Below are positions 52,301-63,087 of a stretch of 64,000 nt of DNA, piece after piece. The DNA is taken from the NCBI GenBank assembly GCA_030435675.1, contig CM059625.1, forward strand, positions 4,774,001 through 4,838,000. Reading direction: 5' to 3'. How positions within the stretch are numbered: position 1 is the first letter of the stretch; each line of letters opens with the position of its first letter. This DNA is from Steinernema hermaphroditum. Lineage: Eukaryota > Nematoda > Chromadorea > Rhabditida > Steinernematidae. The position numbers were made by a program, and so were the translations under genes. The notes under the pieces were generated by a model that did no database searches, was not told where the DNA came from, and saw only the letters and a list, made by a program, of their open reading frames with translations.

Positions 52301-52630
52301 TATCTATGTTTTACATCGAAAACACCTATAGAATTTCTGCAGATGTTTTGTGGTGAAACCTCCTTTGAGAACAGGCACCTAAAAATCAAAGAATTCCGCA
52401 ATGCTCATAAACTTATACTCTTGTCTCTAGAAGATCTCCGCCGATGTCGCTTCGTCTTTAACACAACTCACGTATTTCAGTGTCGAATCGAATGGTTCCA
52501 CTACCACTGCGTCAAGATTACCTCTCCCCCTACCGGTGTCTGGCTCTGTCCGGAATGTACAAAGGCTACAGAAACGGGATCGATTGTCTTGCAGAAGAAG
52601 GAGTCGAACAAGGCTCAACCCAGAGGCTGA
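49313..52630 (+). CDS. ING3: ING3-like PHD-finger chromatin protein, copy B
   Basis: Ten exons: 49313-49340, 49395-49466, 50248-50348, 50395-50605, 50647-50780, 50823-50915, 51604-51839, 51892-52108, 52160-52198 and 52481-52630. They give 426 residues. Exons 1-3 are exactly as long as those of copy A (28, 72 and 101 nt), which shows tandem duplication. The ING domain ends with [12 protein letters not shown]. The linker is longer and different from copy A: basic, then Ser/Pro-rich with a shared SESRHGR block. The PHD finger keeps eight ligands (Cys360, Cys362, Cys373, Cys378, His384, Cys387, Cys400, Cys403) and the cage residues Tyr367, Met370 and Trp382. An extra intron splits the PHD before Cys378, and the conserved CPYEWFH is CRIEWFH here. 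Role as for copy A, possibly specialised. Confidence 0.9.
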
Positions 52631-52780
52631 TCCTATTGCTGAAGTGGATTGATCTCTCTTTTGTGAACTAGTTGACAGCATTTATTTACCCGTCATATCG
52701 ATGTGCCAGATCTCTCGAGATGCATATTGGCTTTACACATTTTTCTCCTCATTTGGTCTCATTTGTCGCCGTATTTTGTG

Positions 52781-52786
52781 AATAAA
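52781..52786 (+). promoter_or_regulatory. Putative polyadenylation signal of ING3-like copy B
   Basis: AATAAA, 151 bases after the stop codon, a spacing almost the same as in copy A. Confidence 0.55.
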
Positions 52787-53328
52787 CGTACTAAGTTTGT
52801 CAGATAACCATTGTGAATGCAAATGGCAGGGCAATGCATCGATGAATGGACGCATCTCAGAGCCGGGTTTATCTTAGATCAGATCATTCAAGGATCGCGT
52901 TGCTTTGATGTGTCTGCGTACAATAGCCGTCTCATTAAATTCAATCAAGTTTGATAGCGGCGAATTTCAAATGCTCATTATCAATTGCGAAAAGCTTCCG
53001 TTGCACGTCCTTTCCGTACAGGTCGACTGCTCGCGCGTGATTCATAAGGGTCCGATCTGGCATCCGTCGGACTCGGAATGGATGTCGACGTGATTCCGAT
53101 TTTGTGACTCACTGGGGCAAGATCACAAACGGGAGTGCCGGGCGTACTGATCAGTTTGCTCTGCTCAGTGAGTGATGTATCGCTGGCTTCGTTTGGTAGA
53201 AGCTGTATGGATAGGTGGCTGACTTTTGTAACTAGCATATCTAGTCGTTCCATTGCGCGAAAGGAACTTTGTGTGGGCACCTATGGTTCGAAATTACCTT
53301 CTTATGGGCGTTGTGAACGACATCGCTA

Positions 53329-53359
53329 CGTAAGTGCATTATCAAGGCGTGCACTTACG
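53329..53359. repeat. Perfect short inverted repeat (hairpin)
   Basis: CGTAAGTGCA at 53329-53338 pairs with TGCACTTACG at 53350-53359 across an 11-base loop. It could be a stem-loop or a dimeric factor site. No function can be assigned. Confidence 0.5.
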
Positions 53360-53934
53360 CTGCGCTTCGCCCGCAAAGTTCCTCTTGTCCTTATTGGTAG
53401 GTTGACGGTGTATTCGAAGGCAGTTTTGAAATCATAATTCCTCCGTACCGTAGGAACATTTTATAGTCATGTTTGTTTTGCCACCTTCAGTTGCAATCCT
53501 TGTGATCCGTCTGACATGTGGATGGATGTAGTCATTCGAAAAAGGACTGTCACACAAACAACAACAACCCTAGGCTGCATCCGGCCCATTTATGTACCAT
53601 CCCGCGCGTACCGTCGATCTGCAGCTTCCCATGGGCGTAAATTCAAAATTCAAAAACAGACTGCCCCAATGCGGCATCCTTGCAGCCGGTTGTAAACAGT
53701 CTGTCGTTGACGCCCATTCGAATTGAGCTTCTTCATCCAAACGGCACCTGCGGAGATGCGACGCAGATAAGCGCTCTGGCGCTACTGTCTGCGGGCCGAC
53801 GGCGACCCAGTGCGCGCCCCTCATTTGCATGGATCACTGTGAGGGTGTGAGGTGCGTGGCGTAGAAGCGCGCAGACGACGTTCCACTTCCCTGTCCCTGT
53901 GCACTTTGTGTAGCGTGGCGTACTTTTCAGGACG

Positions 53935-55722
53935 ATGGACTACCTCAACGATCAGTATCTGAAGATGTGGGCTACGGTAGAAGGACCGGAGCCGATTCCT
54001 GAGAAAGATGAGAAGGAAGAGCTCATTCTATATGTCAAGTAAGTCTCTGCCGCTGTAATTTATACATAAGAGTGCAAGTGAATCACTGACGAAAGACTCG
54101 AAAGTTCTATTTTGAGGACGAAGTTTATAGCATTTTGTGAATGGTTCTTTTTTGCCCTTATTCCTCTACTATCGTCGACAATTTCAGATTGATCAAATCG
54201 ACGGGAAACGTTGAGGTGACGCTCCTATACAAAAATGTATTCAAAAACTCCGGACATGCCTACTTGTTCGTGGCACTTGACAACGCTCCTACCTTCGACA
54301 CTAATTACAACCGTCTGGGCACCGCAACAATCAAAAACGGACAGCATCTGGAGGTGATCACTTCCAAAACTTGGCATCTGCCTTCTATCATCTACATTTC
54401 AGAATGTTGACTACAGACTCCTGAAGTTTGTTTTGCCGCAACTATCGCAGGAGAATCTGATCACCACGCTTCATCTCGACATTCACAAGTATCCCACCGA
54501 CGACAAACTTCAAAAGCATGTTACTGAACTCATCAATGAACTCTGCCTCGCCGCTCAGCAGAACGCTCATCTCTTCGCCGTTCAAGATATCAAACTGCAC
54601 ATTACCAATATCAATGTAAGTTCGTTGAGCTGTAACTTCATGCTACCCTCAATGTAGACACCTGAAAACATTCAAAACGTTGAGAAGTTGATGAATCAAT
54701 TTGGAGCGCACGTCGACTTTGTCATTGCCAGGGCCAAACTCCCTCTCGTTCAGTTCTGCATCGCCAATGGAATGAAGTTTAATGTGAGTGTCTTTAGCAT
54801 GCTAAGATTATTCATAATCTCAGGGTGCCACTGGGCCATTGACCAAGAACGATTTCGACTATCTCATCAACGTATTCACTGGACATGGGAATCGTGTGAT
54901 TAGGAACGGTGCCGCCATCAAGATTTTCACTGCTGTGAAGATCAACAAAGAAATCGAACTGAAGTGGCTTGGACATGTAACGTTCGGTATTTATCGTATT
55001 TATGACGTTGTCCTATTCGCAGACTCTCTCAACTCGCGGCAGTTTCAATGCAAGCCGCTTTGAAATCGTCCTTCCTCCCAATGCTAACCAAACAGAAGCT
55101 GAAAAAGAGGCTGAAGCAGCAAAGAAGGGCGAGTCGTGCTTCTACCCATTGAGGGGATGCCCGGATGTTGGCTATTTCTACGACACTAACGAGGGCACGC
55201 TTGTGGCCGCCCAAAAATTCAAGAGAGTGTGCGTTGAACTGGACAAGGAATTCGGGCTGGCTTCTGGAATGCCGTACGAACTTCGGGTTTGCCAGCACCG
55301 TCATCACCTCCCTCACTTCTCCAATTTCAGCTGAAGGCGAAGACCCGTGTGCTCTTCCATTTCAATCAGTCGTACTCACACTTCAACTACAAAGTGTTCG
55401 ACGAGCCGCATATCCTGCAACCTGGCCAGGAGATCACCTTGAAAGAGTACATTCGTCCTTTCGTCGTTCTCAATAAGGAACCGCCTAAACTCGTACGTCT
55501 CTATGATTTTCTCTCAAGCATCACTCTATTCATATCCAGGTTTTCACCTACTTCGAACTGTCCGGCGGCTGCAGCTTCCGTCCCCGCTGGATCAAGGGCC
55601 TGTGGATGGGCGCTGAAGTCCCTTTGACGGAGACGCCATTTGAAGTGTCCACAAGAGTTATTTCCGACGACGAAGCGGAGACTCATCTTCAGAAGAAGAG
55701 CCTTCCCTGCCGCATCCAGTGA
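53935..55722 (+). CDS. Conserved-looking protein of unknown function, 456 residues
   Basis: Eight exons: 53935-54038, 54188-54353, 54403-54615, 54658-54783, 54824-54976, 55023-55286, 55331-55492 and 55540-55722. All junctions are in phase and introns are 42-149 nt. I do not recognise the family. No signal peptide or membrane segment is evident. The composition is that of a folded soluble protein, with alternating hydrophobic strands (VEVTLLYKNVF, AYLFVALDNAP) and a mid-region rich in Leu/Ile helices. A short Glu/Ala/Lys stretch (TEAEKEAEAAKKG) near residue 270 may be a loop. A TTTTCAG acceptor lies four bases before the start codon. The consistent splicing and codon pattern make the gene itself likely. 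Confidence 0.8.
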
Positions 55723-56093
55723 GCGATGTGATAGCATAGTAATTCCTCTTGCATGTGTTTCACTTACTCTATTCATCATTGTATTGCATATCAGCGTTTG
55801 TGCCATCACTACCTTCACTACATCACTGTCTTTCAGTCTCTAAAAATTAATCATGTGCATCGCATTTAGAATATGCATCCTTGGTGCATATTCACTCGCC
55901 AATTTCCATGATTACTCCTGCATTTGTCCATTGTGATCCTATATCGCCGATAAATATAATCTTGCATGCAACGCTGAAGTGTTTCGATCGGTACAGGCAC
56001 ATTATTATGGGAAAGATCATTTGTGCTGACCAACACAGAAAAGAGGAAGGTTTTATACTTCTAGAGTTTGATCGAAAACATATTAGCAATAAA
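55723..56093. other. Convergent 3' spacer
   Basis: The 371 bases separate the 3' ends of the 456-residue protein gene and the minus-strand PTR gene. No further gene was seen, and no canonical AATAAA was found for either. Confidence 0.5.
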
Positions 56094-59000
56094 TTACTGA
56101 TTAACAATCATTTTACATACAGTACTACTCTTTGGCATTTTCTCTTTGGCGAAAAAGCGTTCATTCAATCGATCTAGCAGCGGCGCGGTGTCGGCCAGCA
56201 CGATCGGAAGGAGAACGAGTGCGTGGTAGACACCGACGACCAAAACCAGGAAGATCGTTTTGAAGAAAACTAGCACCATGTAGGAGTTGATGAATGCAAG
56301 CACGAGCACGCCAAGAATCGTTGACATTGAGCCGTGAACGACTGAACGAAAAGGGGTTATCACGCGGCGAACGGTGTATCAATCATACCAGGCCAGGCCA
56401 GCTTCTCTAGGGAGTCAATGCATCGCTCCCTGGGCGACAGATCCTCTTCGTTGCTAACAAAACCGTATGTGATATGTGCGCTGAATTCGATGGAAAAGCC
56501 GATGGCCATAATGATGGTAATCATGGAAATCGGATCGAGTTTGACGCCCCACAGAGCGAGCATTCCAATGACACCTGAAATTTTGTTGAGGCATATGAGG
56601 TCACTCCATCCTACCTATGTCCATAGTGACAATGGCTAGAGTAATCCAGAAAGCGCAAATGGGATTGGGAATGAACATAAGCGCGATGATAGCCATACAG
56701 ATGATGGCAAGTGTATCGTTTTGGAGTGTATTTGGCAGCAGAACATTGAGCTGGTCAGCGATTGGACGACTTTGTTGATAGGTGATCACATTTAACTCCG
56801 GATATCTATCGGCAATTTCTCGGAGCATCGCGGTAACTCGCACCAGGTCAGTAGGGTTGTTGAATTCGGTTACACCGATGCGGAAGCGGAAAGACTTCAT
56901 CCGTATCTTCTCAAGGTTGTCTTCGTTCTCCCAAACAAAATCTTGTCCCCTGTAACGGAAAGTTGGTGATTGTGCATGCACAAAACACAGTCTCCAAGCC
57001 TACACATCAGCAAAATGCTCACCACAGTTTGTAGAATGCGAATAGTTGCGACCACTCGTAGACGCCTCGCTCCCACGTGGCCGAGTCATCTTTCAAGTAC
57101 GCCCCGGTTTGGTTCGCATAATTAATGTATTCTCGAAGCCACAGCTGAGTTCCTTTTCGTCCGAGACCATATTTTACCGTTTCGAATTCATGAGCCATCA
57201 TTTCGATCTTTTCACGCACTTCCGGATTCGTGAAGTTCGGAGCGTTGGTTACAGCTATTTCAATCTACAAAACGGGGGCTCTCTTTTGCTGGTGATGTAT
57301 TTTTACCTGATCTCCACCGTGGAATAGGTGAATTTCAACGGCAATCGCACGAACAACGGGATCGGTCTTCAACATGAGCTTGTCATAATCGAGACCTTGT
57401 TCCATTTGCGTTAATCCGTAAATTCCAAACGCAAGATATACGACAAAGGTCAGCCCAACGACAATCTTTGTAACTTTGTGCAGAATGAAGGGGACGTAGA
57501 ATTTCCTAAAAAAAAGCAAAAGCTCTACACACATTGCCGATATGAATTCACCTAAAGAAATCCGTCATGACTCCATGTGATTTCCTATCCAGCGCATATT
57601 TGTCACACTTCAGCTGTGCTTTGTTCACTTCATCGGCATACATATCCTTGGCAGTTATACAAGGAACTACGGAGTTCCTTCCGGCCATTTGAGTCTTAGC
57701 ACTCACTACCATTAGGCCAGCGAAGAAAGTGACCTATGTGAAGGATTACTAGCTACACGTCTTTGTCAGCGTGTTCAAACCTGGTAAAGGAAGGTGAAGA
57801 ACATGCAGGCAGCTGTCATTGCACAGAATCCCCTAACAGCGATGATGTCCGTCCAGCAGCCAGTGCCGAACGTGATCACATCGGTGATAGAAGTGATGAA
57901 GATGGCCACCGCTGCCTCAGACATCGCTTCGGTCATACGCTTCTTCAACGCTTCGTGTGTTCTTTCTGTAGCATTTACAAAAGAAGGATATGTTTAAAAG
58001 CCTATCGACAGTTACCGGGCCATTTCATTTCAGTGTTGTGCCAAGCAGCCACCGTAATGAACATATCGTCAACGCCGATAGCTTAAATTGAAATTGCACT
58101 AAAGCGAAAGAGGTAGTATAGCTTACAGAGGACGAGGAAAGGGGCGATTAAAGTGATTTCGGCGAAGAACATTCCACACCATAGCATGAAGCCGATGCCG
58201 CTGATGATGGCCATGACTGAAGAAAGGACACCGCCCAGGGCAAGGATCGGCTTCGATCGGAGCCAGTCGATTTGAACTGAAAGAAGACTGATTGTCGAAT
58301 CAAAGACAGAACTCAGAGATCTTGCACTGTGAAGACCCATAATCTTTTGCTTTGGAGACGTAAATGTGTCCATTTTCAACATCTTCTTCAGTGACTTCTT
58401 TGACCAACCTGGTATTATTCCCTGATCCGTTCGGAACGTCCATTTCATCGAGTAGAACGTCGTAAAGAAGATCAGAACAGCGATTGTAACGGCAAAATAA
58501 GGCTTCAGTCGATTGGCGTTTTTCGTCAGCGCTTGGTCGATGATTCGCGAGTGTTTGATATGAACCTAAGGAACGGTTTTGGACCTGCACACATGCAGCC
58601 TACTTCGATCAACGGATGGTCTGCGTAGGTGGCGGCGATGTATTCGGCGGCCGCATCCTCCCAAGCAGTCGAAATTTCATTCAACTCTGCTGTGTCGAAT
58701 CGAGGGAAATACCAGAGACGCATGCCGGACGCGGTCTACTCAAAGAGTGCATCACAAAGAACGCACGTGAGTAGCTTACAAACCTTGATGGAGTCGTTCT
58801 TAAAGGTCGTAACGCCGCCAACGTTAAAAGCCAGATAAATAGGGGATCCTTTCGTGTTGGCTCGAGGGAACGTAACCCCGATGCCACGGGCCTCGAGCTG
58901 CTTGCGATGTTTGAGAAGGTTGATGATGTTGGTTTGACGGTAGCACTCTCCATACCAGTTTTGACAAATGTCCTGTATGCATCGTTTTTTTTTGCGTTTG

Positions 59001-59544
59001 AGAATCTGATCCTACCGAAAACGTAACGGTTTTGTTGATATTTGCGGTCGCATTTGTTCGCCATGCGTCTTTCATTGGAAATGAAACATTCTCGGCGATT
59101 TCTTTTTCGATCTTTTCGATCTCTTTCAGATATTTCTCTTCCAAAATATTCGGAAACTCCTCACTCCCCTTCCCGCCAATCTCTCGCCCGTGCACCACCA
59201 CGTACAAGTAGCGGTTCCACTCAAAAGTCCTCTCCGGGAGGAATTCGTTCGATCGCACAGGCCACATCTGCAAATCACATTCAGTTCGATTCAATTAGCC
59301 AAAACTGTTCCACCTGACCGATGATGCGCTCTTCGTCCCACGACGGCGACGTCTCTGGAGTGTACAGTTTCCGCGCGTCCAGCAGCGTTTGGTCCTTTAC
59401 CCAATAGAAGCCGGAACCACAGATCGCCGTCAATATGACGGAACCGATGATGAATACGTAGTAGTAGTCGACGAGGTAGTGTTCCGTGAAATAGGCGAAT
59501 AAACGCATTAAGCGTTTATCCAACGTAGGTATCATCAAGTTCAT
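56094..59544 (-). CDS. ptr: Patched-related (PTR) sterol-sensing-domain membrane protein
   Basis: Fourteen exons on the minus strand: 59544-59314, 59267-59016, 58972-58784, 58735-58604, 58565-58409, 58276-58127, 58081-58016, 57965-57781, 57733-57552, 57505-57307, 57264-57023, 56949-56615, 56574-56389 and 56341-56094. They give 917 residues. PTR proteins are RND-type transporters related to Patched and NPC1, with roles in moulting, secretion and lipid handling. The first membrane helix is at about 27-48. A large extracellular loop follows with Cys-containing [13 protein letters not shown], then helix 2 (about 291-308). The sterol-sensing domain has GVDDMF at 373-378. A second extracellular loop contains [17 protein letters not shown], and the C-terminal half has [18 protein letters not shown], a PTR signature. 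The exon 5-6 intron (132 nt, starting GTTGGT) is open in frame; if retained the protein gains 44 residues. Confidence 0.9.
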
Positions 59545-60940
59545 ATCTGAGTGTGTACTCGCATTAGTAGCATGCTACAAAATGAGGAAAAGGCGAGCAT
59601 AACACAGTATATAGACATCTCCCATATTCATTTGAAGTTGCAGGTAAACCATCCACATGGAGGTAATCCTTTGGACTGTGATAATGATTAAGCAGTCCAC
59701 TGTCGACCCACAGAAAACGAAAAGAATGCATGTCACAACTATGCAACTTTTTCTCATCGCGCGGTATACAAACATGCTAAAATGACCATCTTCAGATGCG
59801 ATAAACCTGTATTCTATTTGGAATTGAAAGGCGATTGATTACCGTATCACGCTTTTAAGAGTTAATGGTATTTCAACATCCAAACTCTTCTGAGCGCCGT
59901 CAATAGGTGCTTGCCCTTCAGGCCAGAAATTTGAACCTCAGAACATAAGGGTAACCACGCTAAACAGTCCAATGTCATTTGGTCTCTGCAAGATGTCATG
60001 TCCAAGTACTGTTCTATCGAAACAATTGGGCAGAACCGAAGAGCTTTGAATGCAGAATCGAAGAACCTAGTGCACTTAAAGACTTAACAGTTATGAGTGA
60101 CTCGGAAACGTAAAGACAAGAACATGAAAAAAGGACGTACGCACACTTAACGGATCATTATAGGAGGGAAAACAGACGAAATGAGTCCAATAATACAAAA
60201 ATGAAAGTACTCAACTGTAACAAGTCGCTTTTGTCACCGCAGCGCAGCCTGTCTTACGCGCGAAAACGCCTTAATTTCTTCGTTACCACTTTTCTTCGCT
60301 CTTCCATCATCATTCATTCTTCCAGCCCCGTCTTCATGCGACACACGTGCACGGACAGTAGTAGTGCATTCACGAAGCACGCAACTTAATTATCGATCTG
60401 AGAACAATGGGAAGAGACGCCATTTGCATTTCTTTTTATAAGTAATACCTGGCGTGGCAGCCGAACCACTCGGAGCCAGGGAGAAGGACGCGCAATTAAG
60501 GGATTACTGGTTCAAGCATTTTTGCTGCGAAAGAGACATCGAATCTGTGCAGCCTGTGTCGCACAGTGCACACATGGAGAAAAGTGACTTTGCGACAATT
60601 GATCACCTGAGTGATATTGAAAGTTTCAACACCCGGCTAAGCGCGGACGATTGACCCAAATGGTGCATCGAAGAATTGCGGGATTTGTTTGATCTCGTCT
60701 ATGCGATGATCGCATTATCCTCTCCTCACCTATTGCTGCCATCATCATATGCAATGAAAATCAAAAGAGCACTGAAACAAATGGCGCTAGACGCACCTGA
60801 TGTTAATAAGCTTTTATTTCGGAAACGGCAGTTTCTTGATGAACAGAAGGCCTAGTTATCTACACAGCATTCAAATCTAACATCACCTTTATCTGCAACA
60901 TATATCGTAACAACAACTATCAAATCAAAGTAAGAAACAA
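59545..60940. other. Intergenic region
   Basis: About 1.4 kb between the PTR 5' end and the TOM40 3' end, both minus strand. Short minus-strand frames at 59564-59775 have no recognised family. The minus-strand AATAAA of TOM40 lies at 60813-60818. No other gene was seen. Confidence 0.5.
60813..60818 (-). promoter_or_regulatory. Putative polyadenylation signal of TOM40
   Basis: AATAAA on the minus strand (TTTATT on the plus strand), 122 bases after the TOM40 stop codon. Confidence 0.5.
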
Positions 60941-62029
60941 TTAACCGATGATTAGTCCTACGCCAAACTTTCCCTGAGCCTTCGAATGGTTGAGCAGGCC
61001 GCTAAGAGCCAATGTGAACGGCAGCTCCCTTGAAAGTCTCTTCTCGAATACACCTCCGACAGTCCATTGGGTGTCACAGGACGCTCGCATCGTAACTCCG
61101 GCTTCCGGAAGTTCCACTTGGTAGCCAAAGGTGGTAACGGCTTCTTGGAGACGGAAGTTTGACTCAAATTCTACTCCGAAAGCAATGTTCTCAGTCTGCT
61201 TGTGGAAATAACATGCGTGCAAGCCGGATACGCCCAGCGATCCGGACAGAATCCAATCCTTGGCAGTCCATCGGCCACCGTAAGACAGTACACTAATCTG
61301 TTGTCCTGAAAAATGTCAACGTTATGGATGAATGGTCAAACATAAATTCCAACCGGGAATATTTTTGCCGTACTGGTAGACGAGTTCAGCTCCCAAGTCG
61401 AGTTTTTGCGTAACCTTTCGGAGGAACGTTCCTACTACGATGCCTGATTCGTTCACGACGTCGAGGTTGGCTACAGTGAGGCCAAGAGTGGACATGCGGC
61501 CCCTGTAGTCCAAGGATCCTTGAGCTGCTGCTAGCTTGCCTTGCTAGAAAATGATCAATACTGTTCACACGTCTCTGGGAATCACAACAGTACCTGCACC
61601 TGACTCTGAAGCTTCACCCTCCAGTTGCCGCCGAACTGATGCAGAAGAGTGGCGTTCGTGTTTCCTTGCGCATCAGTGTCGCCAAGCAGGACGGGAAACG
61701 CTTCGCCAGGTCCAGTCTGCTTGTTGCCGACATACGTAGCTCCGAAGCGATATCCGGTATTCTGCGGACTGATCTGCACAGTATGCGATACCTGCAGAAC
61801 CAAAGCATCATGGTTTTATGTCATAGAACTACAATTTTACCTGGAAATGAGAACTCAATCCCTTTTGCACCATAACTTTGGCGCCGTCAAAGCACATCGG
61901 GAAAACGTCCTTGCACTTCCTATGCATCTCCTCATATGTACCGGGATTCATCGAGTTCGAACCCGTAAGAAACGATTCGGAATCGACGGGTGCTATAGAG
62001 CCGGCAGCGGCATCCGCAGAAGGATCCAT
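60941..62029 (-). CDS. TOMM40: Mitochondrial import receptor subunit TOM40
   Basis: Four exons on the minus strand: 62029-61841, 61791-61594, 61543-61354 and 61305-60941. They give 313 residues, against 361 in human TOM40. TOM40 is the beta-barrel pore of the outer mitochondrial membrane through which nearly all precursor proteins enter. The signature [17 protein letters not shown] is at 28-44, followed by [20 protein letters not shown]. Alternating hydrophobic strands fill the rest. The C terminus KFGVGLIIG fits the beta-signal read by the SAM complex. The acidic, Ala/Ser-rich N terminus is shorter than in vertebrates. A TTTCTCAG acceptor ends five bases before the start codon, and introns are 48-50 nt. 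Confidence 0.95.
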
Positions 62030-63087
62030 TGTACCTGAGAAACAATCATGTCAAAGCTTAACAGTGATAAGAACACTCGTGATCAAACATTGCACGGAAA
62101 CAAGTAACCCGGATGCAATCCATGATCCAAACAATGTGACCACCACAACTGATTGGAATGGACAGCATCGGCGCCAATCAGCGAAAAATCACCAATTGAT
62201 CAACACAGTGCGGAACGAAAGACGAAGAAATCCCAATGATGTAAGAGTGAGAGCTTTCCAGGAAGATTCAGTCATTTGAACGGTTATGAACGTCCGTCGT
62301 TTCAAGACCACGCGCCACATTTAAGTCTGCTCTACTGCCAAAGGAGTAGTGATCGTTTGTCTTTCGTAAGCGCAGGAGAACTGATTCCCGAAATGCACGA
62401 ACGGGTGACAGTTGAAAAAAGCTGTCTTCCTAATTAAAACTCAGCGAACAAATACTATTTGACGGCGTATGACAAACAACTCATCAACTTAATTGCTATA
62501 TCTATGGCCAGCGCGTGTTGACAGGAAGGGAGCAATGAGTGAGAGGCACATGTGGATTTGAGAAGCCAAAGCGGCATTGTGAAGTTTCTGTCTGGGAGGA
62601 TATCTTCTCCTCTGAGAAAATATCTTATTCCAGCGTTCATTTTTGGGTAACCGCCATGCTCGTGAGTGCTTTTTTCCCTTCAACGCAATCGTTCGTCATA
62701 ATTGTCGACTTTAACGATTTGGTAGATGGGAAGAAAATCCTGAATCAAAACACACGAACATCACATGACGAGCGGCATATGAGTTGTCCGGATATCCGAA
62801 ATTTCTATGGTGTTATAGCGTATCATCCTTTCTTCACAAATCATTTAGAAGCTTACGCCTAATGTATGGCTTTACGCCTTATTCTCTTGTGATGCGTCCA
62901 ATTAGATTGCCGTGTCGAGACGGTGTAACACTATAACCGGCGGGAACAAATCGCTTCTGTCTTTTCGTATTGTGTTTTTCGCGGTGATGACTTATTTAGG
63001 CACTTATGTCACGCTAATTTTCAGTGTCCAGGTGATTCCATCGCTTACCGTCCTCGGTCCATTGGGAGAACTACGATAGAGACCGTA
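62030..63087. other. Divergent intergenic region
   Basis: About 1.06 kb between the 5' end of TOM40 (minus) and the 5' end of the partial gene at the right edge (plus). It probably holds both promoters. A 107-codon plus-strand frame at 62539-62862 has no recognised family and was not called. An acceptor TTTTCAG ends at 63024. Confidence 0.45.

Larger units (their letters stand above)
52631..53934. other. Intergenic region
   Basis: About 1.3 kb holding the 3' end of ING3-like copy B and the probable promoter of the 456-residue protein gene. A perfect ten-base inverted repeat lies at 53329-53359. A TTTTCAG acceptor ends at 53930, four bases before the next start codon. Confidence 0.5.
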
